Shown here piece by piece: positions 1-8,819 of a stretch of 64,000 nt of DNA; position 1 is the first letter of the stretch, and each line of letters begins with the position of its first letter. Under the pieces are notes generated by a model. That model ran no database searches and was not told where the DNA came from. It saw only the letters and a program-made list of their open reading frames with translations. The position numbers and the translations under genes were made by a program. Source of the stretch: JAEXOD01 sp964652025 (lineage in GTDB: Bacteria > Bacteroidota > Ignavibacteria > Ignavibacteriales > Melioribacteraceae); assembly GCA_964652025.1 (NCBI GenBank), contig CAZYZX010000010.1, positions 83,158 through 147,157 of the forward strand, given 5' to 3'.

Positions 1-2
1 TT

Positions 3-3000
3 GTTAATATAGAACAGTTTAATAATGATAAGCCAAAAGTTACATATATAAAAAATTCCCCCCATGATGGAAATCCGTTAAGCTCGTTAGAAAAACTATT
101 TGAAGAAATCAATCCGCAAAAATTAACTATAACGGGACGTGGAATAAAAGAAAAACTTAATATTTCGTCTATTCCAGAAGCAATTTGTGTAGAATATGCA
201 TTAGAATATTTAGGCTTAGCACCACAGTTGGTTATATCTGCGGGTGCCGAAAATTTTATAATCTATTTTATTAATAAAAAAAATAAGATAAGCAAAATTG
301 CAGCAGGTAATAAATGTGCTTCTGGTACGGGAGAGTTTTTTGTTCAACAATTAAAGCGAATGAACATAAGTTTAGCAGAGTTAGACCAATATTTAGATGA
401 TGTTATTCCTTATAATATTTCTGGTCGTTGCTCTGTATTTTGTAAATCCGATTGCACGCATGCTTTAAATAAAGGGGTTGATAAAAAAAGCATTGTTGCC
501 GGCTTAAATAAAATGATGGCTGATAAAGTTGTTGGATTAATACCCAAGCATAAAAATAAATCTATTTTATTAATTGGTGGCACTACAAAAAATATTGGGT
601 TTGTAAATGCACTTAAACAAAAATTGCCAAACTTGTTTACTTGCGCCCAATCAGAGTATTTTGAAGCTTTAGGTGCTGCGTTACATTCTTTTTATAGCCA
701 ATCTTCATTTTTTAATAAAAATAAGATAATTTTTAATTCTAAAACAAGTTTCACCTTTCACCAACCTTTAAGTAGTTTTGCAAATTATGTTACTTTTAAT
801 AACTTTAACTTACAAAAACCTACAGAAGGTGATGAATGTATAATCGGTTTAGATGTAGGCTCTACAACAACTAAGGCAGTAGTAATTAAAAATAAAGATA
901 ATGCGATAATTTCCAAAGTATATTTAAGAACAAATGGCAATCCTATTGAAGCTTCTATAAATTGTTATAAAAAGTTAAAAGAAGATATAAATTGTAATAT
1001 TAATATAGTAGGTTTAGGAGTAACCGGAAGTGGAAGAGAGATTGCGGGTTTACATGCGGAAAGTAATTCTATTATAAATGAAATTATAGCACATGCAACT
1101 GCTGCGGCATTTTATGATAAAAGCGTAGATACCATTTTTGAAATTGGTGGACAAGATGCAAAATATACGCATTTAACAGGCGGGACTGCATCGGACTATG
1201 CAATGAACGAGGCTTGTTCCGCTGGTACAGGTTCTTTTTTAGAGGAAGCAGCAGAAGAAACATTAAAGGTAAAATATACAGATATTGCAGAGCGAGCTTT
1301 TAATGCGCTTAATCCGCCTAATTTTAACGATCAATGTTCTGCTTTTATTAGTAGCGATATTAAAAATGCACTGAATGATGGGCTAAATACAGATGATATT
1401 TTAGCCGGGTTGGTGTATTCTATTTGCCAAAATTATATTAATCGTGTTAAAGGGAATAGACCTATTGGCAAAAAGATTTTTATGCAAGGTGGGGTTTGTT
1501 ATAATAAAGCTGTGCCTATTGCCATGGCTGCTTTAACAGGTAAAAAAATAATTGTTCCGCCAGAGCCCGGTTTAATGGGTGCTTTTGGTGTTGCTTTAGA
1601 AACAAAAAACAGAATTATCGCGGGAATTATTCCTAAAAAGCTATTCGATTTGGATATTTTAATTAATACTAAAATTGACTATCAAAAATCTTTTATCTGC
1701 CCTGGCGGAGTAGAAAAGTGCGATAGAAAATGTGAGATAACACTATTTAAAATAAATAACAAAAATTATCCTTTTGGGGGTGCTTGTAGTTTATACCAAA
1801 GCAATAAGCAAAAAAGCTTAAAGCCTGCAACAGATTACGTTAAAATTAGGCAACAATTAATATTTGGCAAGTATAATGATAACAAATTTAATAATAATCA
1901 AAAGACAATTGGTATTTTAAAATCTTTATTAACTAATACTTACTTTCCGTTATTTTATAATTTTTTTATTAATTTAGGTTTTAATGTTGTTTTAGAAAGT
2001 AATATAGATAAGGAGGGCTCTGAAAAACTTAACGCTGCTTTTTGCTACCCAGCAGAAATTTCCCATAATATTTTGCAAAGTTTAGTTAAAAAAAATGTGG
2101 ATTATATTTTTATTCCTCACATTAAAAGTTTTATAAAAAGAGAAAGTGATGATATTGAACAAAAAGCATGTGTTATATTGCAAGCGGAAAGTTATTTTTT
2201 AAAGACTGCTTTTAAAGATGAATTAAAAAACTTTAAGGTGCTTAATCCTATAATAAATTTTAATAATCTTTATGATAAAGCAAGTGGTTTACTAAAATTA
2301 GCTTTAGACTTAGGTGTAAGTTTGGATAAAGCAAAAGATGCTTTGCAAAAAGCTGAAGAAATTCAAAATAATATATTTAATGAGTTTAAAGTATATGGTA
2401 AACAATTTTTAAGGGAAATAGAATTAGACAAAGATAAAATTGGTATTGTAATTTTAGGACGAGCTTATAACTCTTTTGCCGATGAAGCCAACATGGGTAT
2501 TCCTAAAAAAATATCCTCAAAAGGGTTTAGCGTTATTCCATTAGATTTTTTAGATATTGAGGATGAAGAAAATAATAATCATATGTATTGGGGGCAGGGC
2601 TCGTTAATTATAAAAGCTGCAAAATTTATTAAAAAGCACAAACAATTATTTCCAGTTTACATAACAAATTTTAGCTGCGGACCAGATTCGTTTATTTTAG
2701 GTTATTTTAGGCAAATAATGGGGGATAAACCATCTTTAACTTTAGAGCTTGATAGCCACACGGCAGATGCGGGAATTAATACAAGAATTGAAGCAGCTTT
2801 GGATATTTTTAAAAGATATAAGCAATTAAATGAAGCTGAACAAATAAAAACAGATTTAACTTATAAACCATTAAAAATTAATAAAGATGGTAAAATTTTT
2901 GATGAAATAAACAATAAAACTTATTTATTACAAGATGATAATGTTACAATAGTTTTACCTTCTATGGGGGTACATAGTAGTAAAGCAATGCAAGCTAATT

Positions 3001-4289
3001 TTACTTATTTTGGTATTAATAGCAAGCTTTTACCAATTTATACCCAAGATACTTTAAAATTAGGACGAGGTAACTCACTGTGCAAGGAGTGTTTACCACT
3101 TCAGTTGTGTGCGGGTTCTATTTTAGACTATTGCTATAATAGAAAAGACAAAAACGAAATTACTTTTTACTTTATGGCAGCCGGTAACGGACCTTGCCGC
3201 TTTGGTCAATACTCCGTTTTTTTAGAAAATTTATTCGCTAAAAATAACATCCCAAATATAGGGTTATTTACACTTAGTGATGAAGATGGATATAAAGGTT
3301 TTGGTAGCGATTTCTTTTTGCGCGGTTGGGTAGCATTTGTTATTGCAGATGTGATGAAAAATATAGAAAATGCTATTAAAGTACTTGCTTATGATAAAGA
3401 AAATGCTTTAGCTATTTTTAATAAAGAGTATGATAAAATTTTATTTACTATTTCAAAAAAATCATTAAGTAGTGTTTATAAACAATTAGAAAAAACTGCA
3501 ATAACTTTAGCTAATATAGAAAAACGTTACTCAATTAAACATGCTAAAAAGGTATCTTTAATTGGGGAAATATTTGTTAGACATGATGAATTTAGCAGAA
3601 TGAATTTGTTAGATAAATTAATAGAAAATGATTTTGTAGTTACCGTTGCCCCTATTAGCGAGTATGTTTATTATTCTGATTATTTAGCCAGCATTAAAAA
3701 TAAAAAACATTCTTTTGCAGATTTATTAACAGATAAAATTAAATCTTTTGAGCAAAAGCGACATGAAAAAAAGATAAAGTCAATTTTAGCTAAAAGTGAT
3801 TTTGTAGAATATGAACCCGTGGAAATTGAAAAAATTTTAAATTTTGCTTCTTCATTTGTTAACAAAGAATTAGAAGGTGAAGCTATTTTAACTATTGGAA
3901 CAGCATTTAAGGAAATAATAAATCACGCTTGTGGTGTTATTGCATTAGGTCCTTTTGGTTGCATGCCTTCTCGAATAGCAGAAAGCATACTAAATGTTGA
4001 AATGAATTATAATGGTAAGCTTTTAAGCGAAAAACGTTTTGACTACTTAAATACTAATTTAGATTATCTACCGTTTTTATCTATAGAAACAGATGGTAAT
4101 TTATTCCCTCCTATTATTCAATCTAAAATAGAAATTTTTATGCTTAATGCAGAAAGATTATATTTTGAACTAAAAAACAGTAAAGAAAATAGTGCGTTAG
4201 ATGCAGTAAAAGCTTTAGTTAAATATGTGGTAGATTTTTATTCTGAAAAGGATAGCCAGTTTAATATTAATTTAGATGAAGGTAGATAA
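3..4289 (+). CDS. 2-hydroxyacyl-CoA dehydratase activase-like protein, two-copy form (5' truncated by window edge)
   Basis: The reading frame is open from base 3, so the true start lies outside the window; the TTG at 228 is internal. The protein has two copies of the BcrA/BadF/BzdQ ATPase fold. The first shows KCASGTGEF (nt 312-338) and SGRCSVFCKSD. The second shows GLDVGSTTTKA (nt 846-878), GGQDAKYT (nt 1146-1169), CSAGTGSF (nt 1215-1238) and DQCSAFISSDI (from nt 1329). A long DUF2229-like C-terminal half follows, with two Cys clusters (CPGGVEKCDRKC and CKECLPLQLC). Family members hydrolyse ATP to push one electron from a [4Fe-4S] cluster into 2-hydroxyacyl-CoA or benzoyl-CoA-type dehydratases. 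This giant fused form usually has no dehydratase beside it, and none is visible here, so the substrate is unknown. The next gene overlaps or follows by 16 nt. Confidence 0.85.
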   Translation, partial: VNIEQFNNDKPKVTYIKNSPHDGNPLSSLEKLFEEINPQKLTITGRGIKEKLNISSIPEAICVEYALEYLGLAPQLVISAGAENFIIYFINKKNKISKIAAGNKCASGTGEFFVQQLKRMNISLAELDQYLDDVIPYNISGRCSVFCKSDCTHALNKGVDKKSIVAGLNKMMADKVVGLIPKHKNKSILLIGGTTKNIGFVNALKQKLPNLFTCAQSEYFEALGAALHSFYSQSSFFNKNKIIFNSKTSFTFHQPLSSFANYVTFNNFNLQKPTEGDECIIGLDVGSTTTKAVVIKNKDNAIISKVYLRTNGNPIEASINCYKKLKEDINCNINIVGLGVTGSGREIAGLHAESNSIINEIIAHATAAAFYDKSVDTIFEIGGQDAKYTHLTGGTASDYAMNEACSAGTGSFLEEAAEETLKVKYTDIAERAFNALNPPNFNDQCSAFISSDIKNALNDGLNTDDILAGLVYSICQNYINRVKGNRPIGKKIFMQGGVCYNKAVPIAMAALTGKKIIVPPEPGLMGAFGVALETKNRIIAGIIPKKLFDLDILINTKIDYQKSFICPGGVEKCDRKCEITLFKINNKNYPFGGACSLYQSNKQKSLKPATDYVKIRQQLIFGKYNDNKFNNNQKTIGILKSLLTNTYFPLFYNFFINLGFNVVLESNIDKEGSEKLNAAFCYPAEISHNILQSLVKKNVDYIFIPHIKSFIKRESDDIEQKACVILQAESYFLKTAFKDELKNFKVLNPIINFNNLYDKASGLLKLALDLGVSLDKAKDALQKAEEIQNNIFNEFKVYGKQFLREIELDKDKIGIVILGRAYNSFADEANMGIPKKISSKGFSVIPLDFLDIEDEENNNHMYWGQGSLIIKAAKFIKKHKQLFPVYITNFSCGPDSFILGYFRQIMGDKPSLTLELDSHTADAGINTRIEAALDIFKRYKQLNEAEQIKTDLTYKPLKINKDGKIFDEINNKTYLLQDDNVTIVLPSMGVHSSKAMQANFTYFGINSKLLPIYTQDTLKLGRGNSLCKECLPLQLCAGSILDYCYNRKDKNEITFYFMAAGNGPCRFGQYSVFLENLFAKNNIPNIGLFTLSDEDGYKGFGSDFFLRGWVAFVIADVMKNIENAIKVLAYDKENALAIFNKEYDKILFTISKKSLSSVYKQLEKTAITLANIEKRYSIKHAKKVSLIGEIFVRHDEFSRMNLLDKLIENDFVVTVAPISEYVYYSDYLASIKNKKHSFADLLTDKIKSFEQKRHEKKIKSILAKSDFVEYEPVEIEKILNFASSFVNKELEGEAILTIGTAFKEIINHACGVIALGPFGCMPSRIAESILNVEMNYNGKLLSEKRFDYLNTNLDYLPFLSIETDGNLFPPIIQSKIEIFMLNAERLYFELKNSKENSALDAVKALVKYVVDFYSEKDSQFNINLDEGR

Positions 4290-4305
4290 AACACTAAAAA
4301 CAAAA

Positions 4306-4734
4306 ATGAATAAAGGATTTAGAATACTAGATCATACTGCTGATGTTAGGTTTGAAATTATTGGTAAAAATTATAACGAGCTATTTTACAATGCGCACTT
4401 AGCTTTTATTAGTTTTACTTGCGTTAAATTTAAAAATCAATCTAATGGAAATTTATTTATAAATATGCAGGAAACAAGTTTAGAATATTTATTGTTGGAG
4501 TACTTAAAGGAGATAAATTATTATTTAACTGTTAAAAAATTATTGTTAATAAAGCCAGTAATTACAATTAGTACTTTAGATAATAATTATAATCTTGTTT
4601 CTAATTGTGAATATTTAGATATTAGACTAACAAAAACAAAAATTAAAGAAGAGATTAAAGCATTTACTTTGCACGATTTAAACATAGAAAAACAAGAAAA
4701 TATTTATAAAGTAAAAATACTTTTGGATATTTGA
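4306..4734 (+). CDS. archease, RtcB activator
   Basis: A 142-residue protein with the archease opening LDHTADVRFEI near the N-terminus and the family ending (K-A-F-T-L-H-D-L, then V-K-I-L-L-D-I). Archease is a metal-binding cofactor that speeds guanylylation of the RNA ligase RtcB. An upstream in-frame ATG at 4276 would add ten residues and overlap the preceding gene by 14 nt. The ATG at 4306 is preferred because family members start a few residues before DHTAD. Neither start has a clear ribosome-binding site, so translation may be coupled to the upstream gene. The stop lies 2 nt before the rtcB ATG, and this adjacency strongly supports the assignment. Confidence 0.85.
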   Translation: MNKGFRILDHTADVRFEIIGKNYNELFYNAHLAFISFTCVKFKNQSNGNLFINMQETSLEYLLLEYLKEINYYLTVKKLLLIKPVITISTLDNNYNLVSNCEYLDIRLTKTKIKEEIKAFTLHDLNIEKQENIYKVKILLDI

Positions 4735-4736
4735 GC

Positions 4737-6191
4737 ATGAAAATAAATGGTATAGAAATAGAAAAAGTAACTGATTATTTATGGGAAATACCGGTAAGTG
4801 GAAAAATGAACGTACCAGGTAGGGTATATGCAGATTTAAGCATGCTTGACGTTATTGGCAAAGATGAAGCTTTAAAGCAAGTAATAAATGTGGCATCGTT
4901 ACCGGGTATAGTTAATTATAGTTTAGCTATGCCAGATATACATTGGGGATATGGTTTTCCTATAGGTGGTGTGGCAGCAACAGATATAGAAAATGGTGGC
5001 GTTATTTCTCCCGGTGGTGTTGGTTATGATATTAATTGTGGTGTTAGGTTAGCCACAACTGCGTTAAGCAAAGATGACGTTTATAAAAAGATGGATAAAT
5101 TAATTGCTGAATTATTTAAAACTATACCAACAGGTGTTGGTGCTTCTGGGGCAATAAAAATATTAAAACCAAACGAATTGCGGGAACTGTTAAACAAAGG
5201 TGCTAAATGGGCTGTTGAGCATGGATTTGGCACTGCACAAGATTTAGAATATACAGAAGAGAACGGCTGCATTAATAATGTAGATTCATCTTTTATAAGT
5301 AATAAAGCTATTGAGCGCGGATTAGACCAAGCGGGCACTTTAGGTAGTGGTAATCATTTTATAGAAGTTGATTACGTTGATGAAGTTTTTAACGATGAGA
5401 TTGCAAAAATTTTTGGCTTAAGAAAAAAGCAAATTGTAATTTTAATTCATACTGGTTCTAGAGGATTAGGTTATCAAATTTGTGATGAATACTTGATGCG
5501 ATTTGTTAAATCTAAAACTTTTGAATCTTTTAATTTACCTGATAAACAACTTGCTTGCATGCCGGTTAAATCTACAGAAGGTGAGGATTATATTAATGCC
5601 ATGAATTGTGCAGCTAATTTTGCATGGAATAATAGACAGATAATTATGTCCTTAGTAAAAAATTGTTTTAAGCAAGTTTTTAATATTTCAGATAAAGACT
5701 TAGATTTTAATTTACTTTACGATTTATCCCACAATATTGCAAAAATAGAAACTTATAAAATTAATGGTGTAAATAAAAAGTTATGTGTTCATAGAAAAGG
5801 TGCTACAAGAGCGTTTGGACCAAATAACGAAAAAGTGCCAACAAAATATAAAAATGTTGGTCAACCGGTGCTTATACCCGGTGATATGGGGCGTTATTCT
5901 TTTATTGCTTGTGGTACTACTAAGGCACAAGAAAGTACTTTTGGTAGTAGCTGCCACGGAGCGGGTAGGGTGCTTAGCAGAAATAAAGCGCTTAAAGCAT
6001 TTGGAAAGGAAGACTTAATTGGAAATTTGAAAAAGAAGGGGATTGTTGTTGCTGCAGATAATAAAAAAACTGTTGCAGAAGAAATTTCTGATGCTTATAA
6101 AAATGTGCAAAACGTTGTAGATATTATGCACAATAGTGGTATTATTATTAAAGTTGCAAAAGTTAAACCATTAGGTGTTATTAAAGGTTAA
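4737..6191 (+). CDS. rtcB: RNA-splicing ligase RtcB (3'-phosphate/5'-OH RNA ligase)
   Basis: A 484-residue protein of full family length, close in pattern to the archaeal/human type. Every active-site block is visible: GYDINCGVRL with metal ligand Cys101, GTLGSGNHFIE with His207, IHTGSRGLG with His238, SHN with His332, HRKGATRAFGP, and CHGAGR with His407, the residue that takes GMP in this family. The 75-residue spacing from His332 to His407 matches the human protein as I recall it. The enzyme joins RNA 2',3'-cyclic phosphate or 3'-phosphate ends to 5'-OH ends using GTP. ATG 4737 is chosen over the TTG at 4731, which overlaps the archease stop. Bacterial RtcB is linked to RNA repair; no Rtc regulator or other repair gene is seen nearby. 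Confidence 0.95.
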   Translation: MKINGIEIEKVTDYLWEIPVSGKMNVPGRVYADLSMLDVIGKDEALKQVINVASLPGIVNYSLAMPDIHWGYGFPIGGVAATDIENGGVISPGGVGYDINCGVRLATTALSKDDVYKKMDKLIAELFKTIPTGVGASGAIKILKPNELRELLNKGAKWAVEHGFGTAQDLEYTEENGCINNVDSSFISNKAIERGLDQAGTLGSGNHFIEVDYVDEVFNDEIAKIFGLRKKQIVILIHTGSRGLGYQICDEYLMRFVKSKTFESFNLPDKQLACMPVKSTEGEDYINAMNCAANFAWNNRQIIMSLVKNCFKQVFNISDKDLDFNLLYDLSHNIAKIETYKINGVNKKLCVHRKGATRAFGPNNEKVPTKYKNVGQPVLIPGDMGRYSFIACGTTKAQESTFGSSCHGAGRVLSRNKALKAFGKEDLIGNLKKKGIVVAADNKKTVAEEISDAYKNVQNVVDIMHNSGIIIKVAKVKPLGVIKG

Positions 6192-6200
6192 ATTTATTAT

Positions 6201-6206
6201 AAGAGG
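6201..6206 (+). promoter_or_regulatory. ribosome-binding site deciding a TTG start
   Basis: AAGAGG lies 6 nt before the TTG at 6213. No ATG or GTG gives the conserved GSCFA N-terminus, so this site supports translation from TTG. Confidence 0.6.
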
Positions 6207-6212
6207 TTTTTT

Positions 6213-7157
6213 TTGTTTAGTTTTAGAACAGAGATTGATATCCCAAAGTATGATTTTTATATTAATCACAAAACGGCTGTTTTATTAATTGGCTCGTGCT
6301 TTTCTGATAATATTGGGGAATATTTACAAAAATATAAATTTAATGTTACTACTAATCCTTTTGGTGTTCTTTATAATCCCGCTAGTATTTTTAATACATT
6401 AAATTTAGCTGCCCAAAATAAAAAATTTACAGAAAGCGATTTAATTTTTGACCAAGACGAATACCACAGCTTTTATCATCATAGCAGTTTTTCTAATAAT
6501 AGTTTAGATGTTGTGTTAGATAATATTAACAAAACAAATGAATATATTAATAAATTATTGCCAACATTAGATTTAGCAATTATTACATATGGAACGTCTA
6601 TAGTTTATCAATATAAAGAGACGATGAGTATTGTTTCTAACTGTCATAAAATTGCAAGTAATAAATTTAATAAATTTATGCTTTCGGTAGAAGAAATTGA
6701 TAATTACATTAAAAAGACAATTGAGCTATTAAAAAGCTTTAACCCTAATATAAAAATTATCTTTACGGTTTCTCCTGTTAGGCATATAAAAAATGGTGCA
6801 ATTGATAACAATTTAAGCAAAGCCAAGTTGTTTGTTGCTATTAATAACAACCTTGGTAATAATATTTATTATTTCCCATCGTACGAAATTGTTAACGATG
6901 ACTTACGAGATTATAGATTTTACAAGCGGGATTTAATTCACCCTAACGAGCTTGCAATAGAGTATATTTGGGATAAATTTGCAAATGCTTTTTTTGATGA
7001 TGAAACAAAACAATTAAATAAAGAAATAGAATATATTGTTAATGCATTAAGCCATAAACCACGCAACCCACAATCAGAAAAGCATAAAGCTTTTATTCAA
7101 ACTGTTACTAATAAAATTAAACAGATACAAGAAAAATATAACAATATAGTTTTTTGA
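6213..7157 (+). CDS. GSCFA domain-containing protein (SGNH-hydrolase-like)
   Basis: A 314-residue protein with the family signature GSCFSDNIG at residues 27-35, followed by NPFGVLYNP. A late RDLIHPNE supplies the D-x-x-H pattern of SGNH/GDSL hydrolases. The family is common in Bacteroidota and related phyla. Its substrate is not established; an esterase or acyltransferase acting on a surface glycan is possible by fold only. No signal peptide is visible, so it is probably cytoplasmic. Translation starts at TTG, supported by AAGAGG six bases upstream. It follows rtcB by 21 nt and may be the last gene of that operon. Confidence 0.8.
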   Translation: MFSFRTEIDIPKYDFYINHKTAVLLIGSCFSDNIGEYLQKYKFNVTTNPFGVLYNPASIFNTLNLAAQNKKFTESDLIFDQDEYHSFYHHSSFSNNSLDVVLDNINKTNEYINKLLPTLDLAIITYGTSIVYQYKETMSIVSNCHKIASNKFNKFMLSVEEIDNYIKKTIELLKSFNPNIKIIFTVSPVRHIKNGAIDNNLSKAKLFVAINNNLGNNIYYFPSYEIVNDDLRDYRFYKRDLIHPNELAIEYIWDKFANAFFDDETKQLNKEIEYIVNALSHKPRNPQSEKHKAFIQTVTNKIKQIQEKYNNIVF

Positions 7158-7231
7158 TTAACCACTTATTTAACTTGCTATAGCTATTAATTAAGTTTAT
7201 TTTTGTTTAATAAAATTTATATAATTAGAAA

Positions 7232-8110
7232 ATGAATAATAGATTAATAATAGAATTAGGTGACGCAAAAGAAGTATTAAAAAAATATCCTGATAATTAT
7301 GTAGATTTGATAGTAACTTCTCCACCATATGCAGATAGACGCAAAAACACTTATGGAGGTATTTCACCAGATAAATATGTAGAATGGTTTTTGCCAATAA
7401 GCGAGCAGTTATTAAGAGTATTAAAGCCTTCAGGTACATTTATATTAAATATTAAAGAAAAAGCTGAAAATGGCGAACGTCATACTTATGTAATAGAATT
7501 AATTTTAGCATTACGTAAACAAGGTTGGTTATGGACAGAGGAGTTTATTTGGCATAAGAAAAATAGCTATCCTGGCAAATGGCCCAACAGATTTAGAGAT
7601 GCATGGGAAAGACTACTTCAATTTAATAAAAGCAAAAACTTTAACATGTATCAAGAAAGTGTTATGGTGCCAGTTGGTGATTGGGCTAAACAAAGGCTAA
7701 AAAATTTAAGCGAAGTTGATAAAATAAGAGATATTTCTAAAAGCGGAAGTGGCTTTGGTAAAAATATTTCTAATTGGATGAAACGGGATTATGTTTATCC
7801 TACAAATGTTTTACATATGGCAACAGAATGTAATAACAAAAATCATAGCGCAGCATTTCCAATCGCTTTACCAGAGTGGTTTATTAAACTATTTACTAAA
7901 GAAAATGATGTGGTTTTAGACCCATTTATGGGGAGTGGAACCACTTTAATTGCTGCTTCTAATTTGAATAGAGTTGCTTTTGGTATTGATATTTTACCCG
8001 AATATTATGATATGGTTAAGAATTATTTTGTATTAAAGGAATCTGAGCAGAAAATAAATTTTGATTACGAGGATATTGATGGGGAAATTGAACTTAGAAG
8101 ATGTGATTGA
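7232..8110 (+). CDS. site-specific DNA methyltransferase, beta class (type II restriction-modification)
   Basis: A 292-residue enzyme with catalytic motif IV, TSPPY (SPPY at residues 30-33), near the N-terminus and the SAM-binding motif DPFMGSGTT at residues 230-238 near the C-terminus. This order defines beta-class amino-methyltransferases. SPPY occurs in N4-cytosine enzymes and in some N6-adenine enzymes, so the methylated base cannot be decided here. No separate target-recognition domain is obvious apart from the middle third. The next gene starts inside its 3' end (32-nt overlap), and the pair forms a self-contained modification/restriction unit. The recognition sequence is unknown. Confidence 0.9.
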   Translation: MNNRLIIELGDAKEVLKKYPDNYVDLIVTSPPYADRRKNTYGGISPDKYVEWFLPISEQLLRVLKPSGTFILNIKEKAENGERHTYVIELILALRKQGWLWTEEFIWHKKNSYPGKWPNRFRDAWERLLQFNKSKNFNMYQESVMVPVGDWAKQRLKNLSEVDKIRDISKSGSGFGKNISNWMKRDYVYPTNVLHMATECNNKNHSAAFPIALPEWFIKLFTKENDVVLDPFMGSGTTLIAASNLNRVAFGIDILPEYYDMVKNYFVLKESEQKINFDYEDIDGEIELRRCD

Positions 8111-8810
8111 ATATGTAGAAAAGAATATACAAACTTTTCATGATAACAGATTAAATAGATTAAACAATTTAAAGTTGACCAAAATCTTAAAAAGAAAAAA
8201 TCCTTATTTGTTTAAAGCCAAAAATATTGAAAATGCTAATGATTTTGTTAAAAATATATTAGATTCTTTCTTATCCTCGCAAGAAGAAACATTGTTTGGT
8301 AGTTGGCTAGAAGGATTAGCTATTTTTATTAATCAAAAAGTTTATAATGGTCGCAAATCGGGTATTACAGGAATTGATTTAGAATTTGAAAATGAACAAA
8401 AAAAGTATATTGTTAGTATTAAATCTGGTCCTAAATGGGGTAATAGTAGCCAAATTAAAAAAATGATTTCTGATTTTGATAGGGCAAGAAAAACTTTATT
8501 AACAAGCAATAGTAAATTGGAAATAATAGCAGTAAATGGATGTTGCTATGGTGTGGATGAAAGTTCTTATAAATTAGGTAATTATTATAAATATTGTGGT
8601 AAAAATTTTTGGCACTTTATTTCTGGCGAAGAAAATTTATATATAGATATTATTGAACCTTTAGGAACTAATGCATTTAAGCAAAACGAAAAATTTAAAC
8701 AATCTTATGATATCTTGTTAAATAAGTTTGTTAAAGAGTTTTTAAGTGAATTTTGTTCTAATGGGCAAATTGATTGGGAAAAATTAGTTATTTTTAATTC
8801 TGGAAAATAA
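8079..8810 (+). CDS. type II restriction endonuclease, probably PmeII-like family
   Basis: A 243-residue protein overlapping the 3' end of the methyltransferase gene by 32 nt. ATG 8079 is chosen over TTG 8061 because GAGGAT lies five bases upstream of it. The centre holds SSQEETLFGSWLEG, then GIDLEFE and IVSIKSGPKWGNSSQI, which read as a PD-(D/E)xK nuclease core (Asp in GIDLEF; Glu or Ser, then Lys, in SIKSG). The overall pattern matches what I remember as the PmeII family; this is recollection and was not searched. The coupled overlap places the nuclease downstream of its protecting methyltransferase. A ribosome-binding site for the next gene follows at once. Confidence 0.7.
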   Translation: MGKLNLEDVIEYVEKNIQTFHDNRLNRLNNLKLTKILKRKNPYLFKAKNIENANDFVKNILDSFLSSQEETLFGSWLEGLAIFINQKVYNGRKSGITGIDLEFENEQKKYIVSIKSGPKWGNSSQIKKMISDFDRARKTLLTSNSKLEIIAVNGCCYGVDESSYKLGNYYKYCGKNFWHFISGEENLYIDIIEPLGTNAFKQNEKFKQSYDILLNKFVKEFLSEFCSNGQIDWEKLVIFNSGK

Positions 8811-8819
8811 GGAGATTTT

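Noticed and set aside
228..230. TTG at 228 as the start of the first gene
   Set aside because: The same frame is open to base 3 with good family-like sequence, so the gene starts left of the window.
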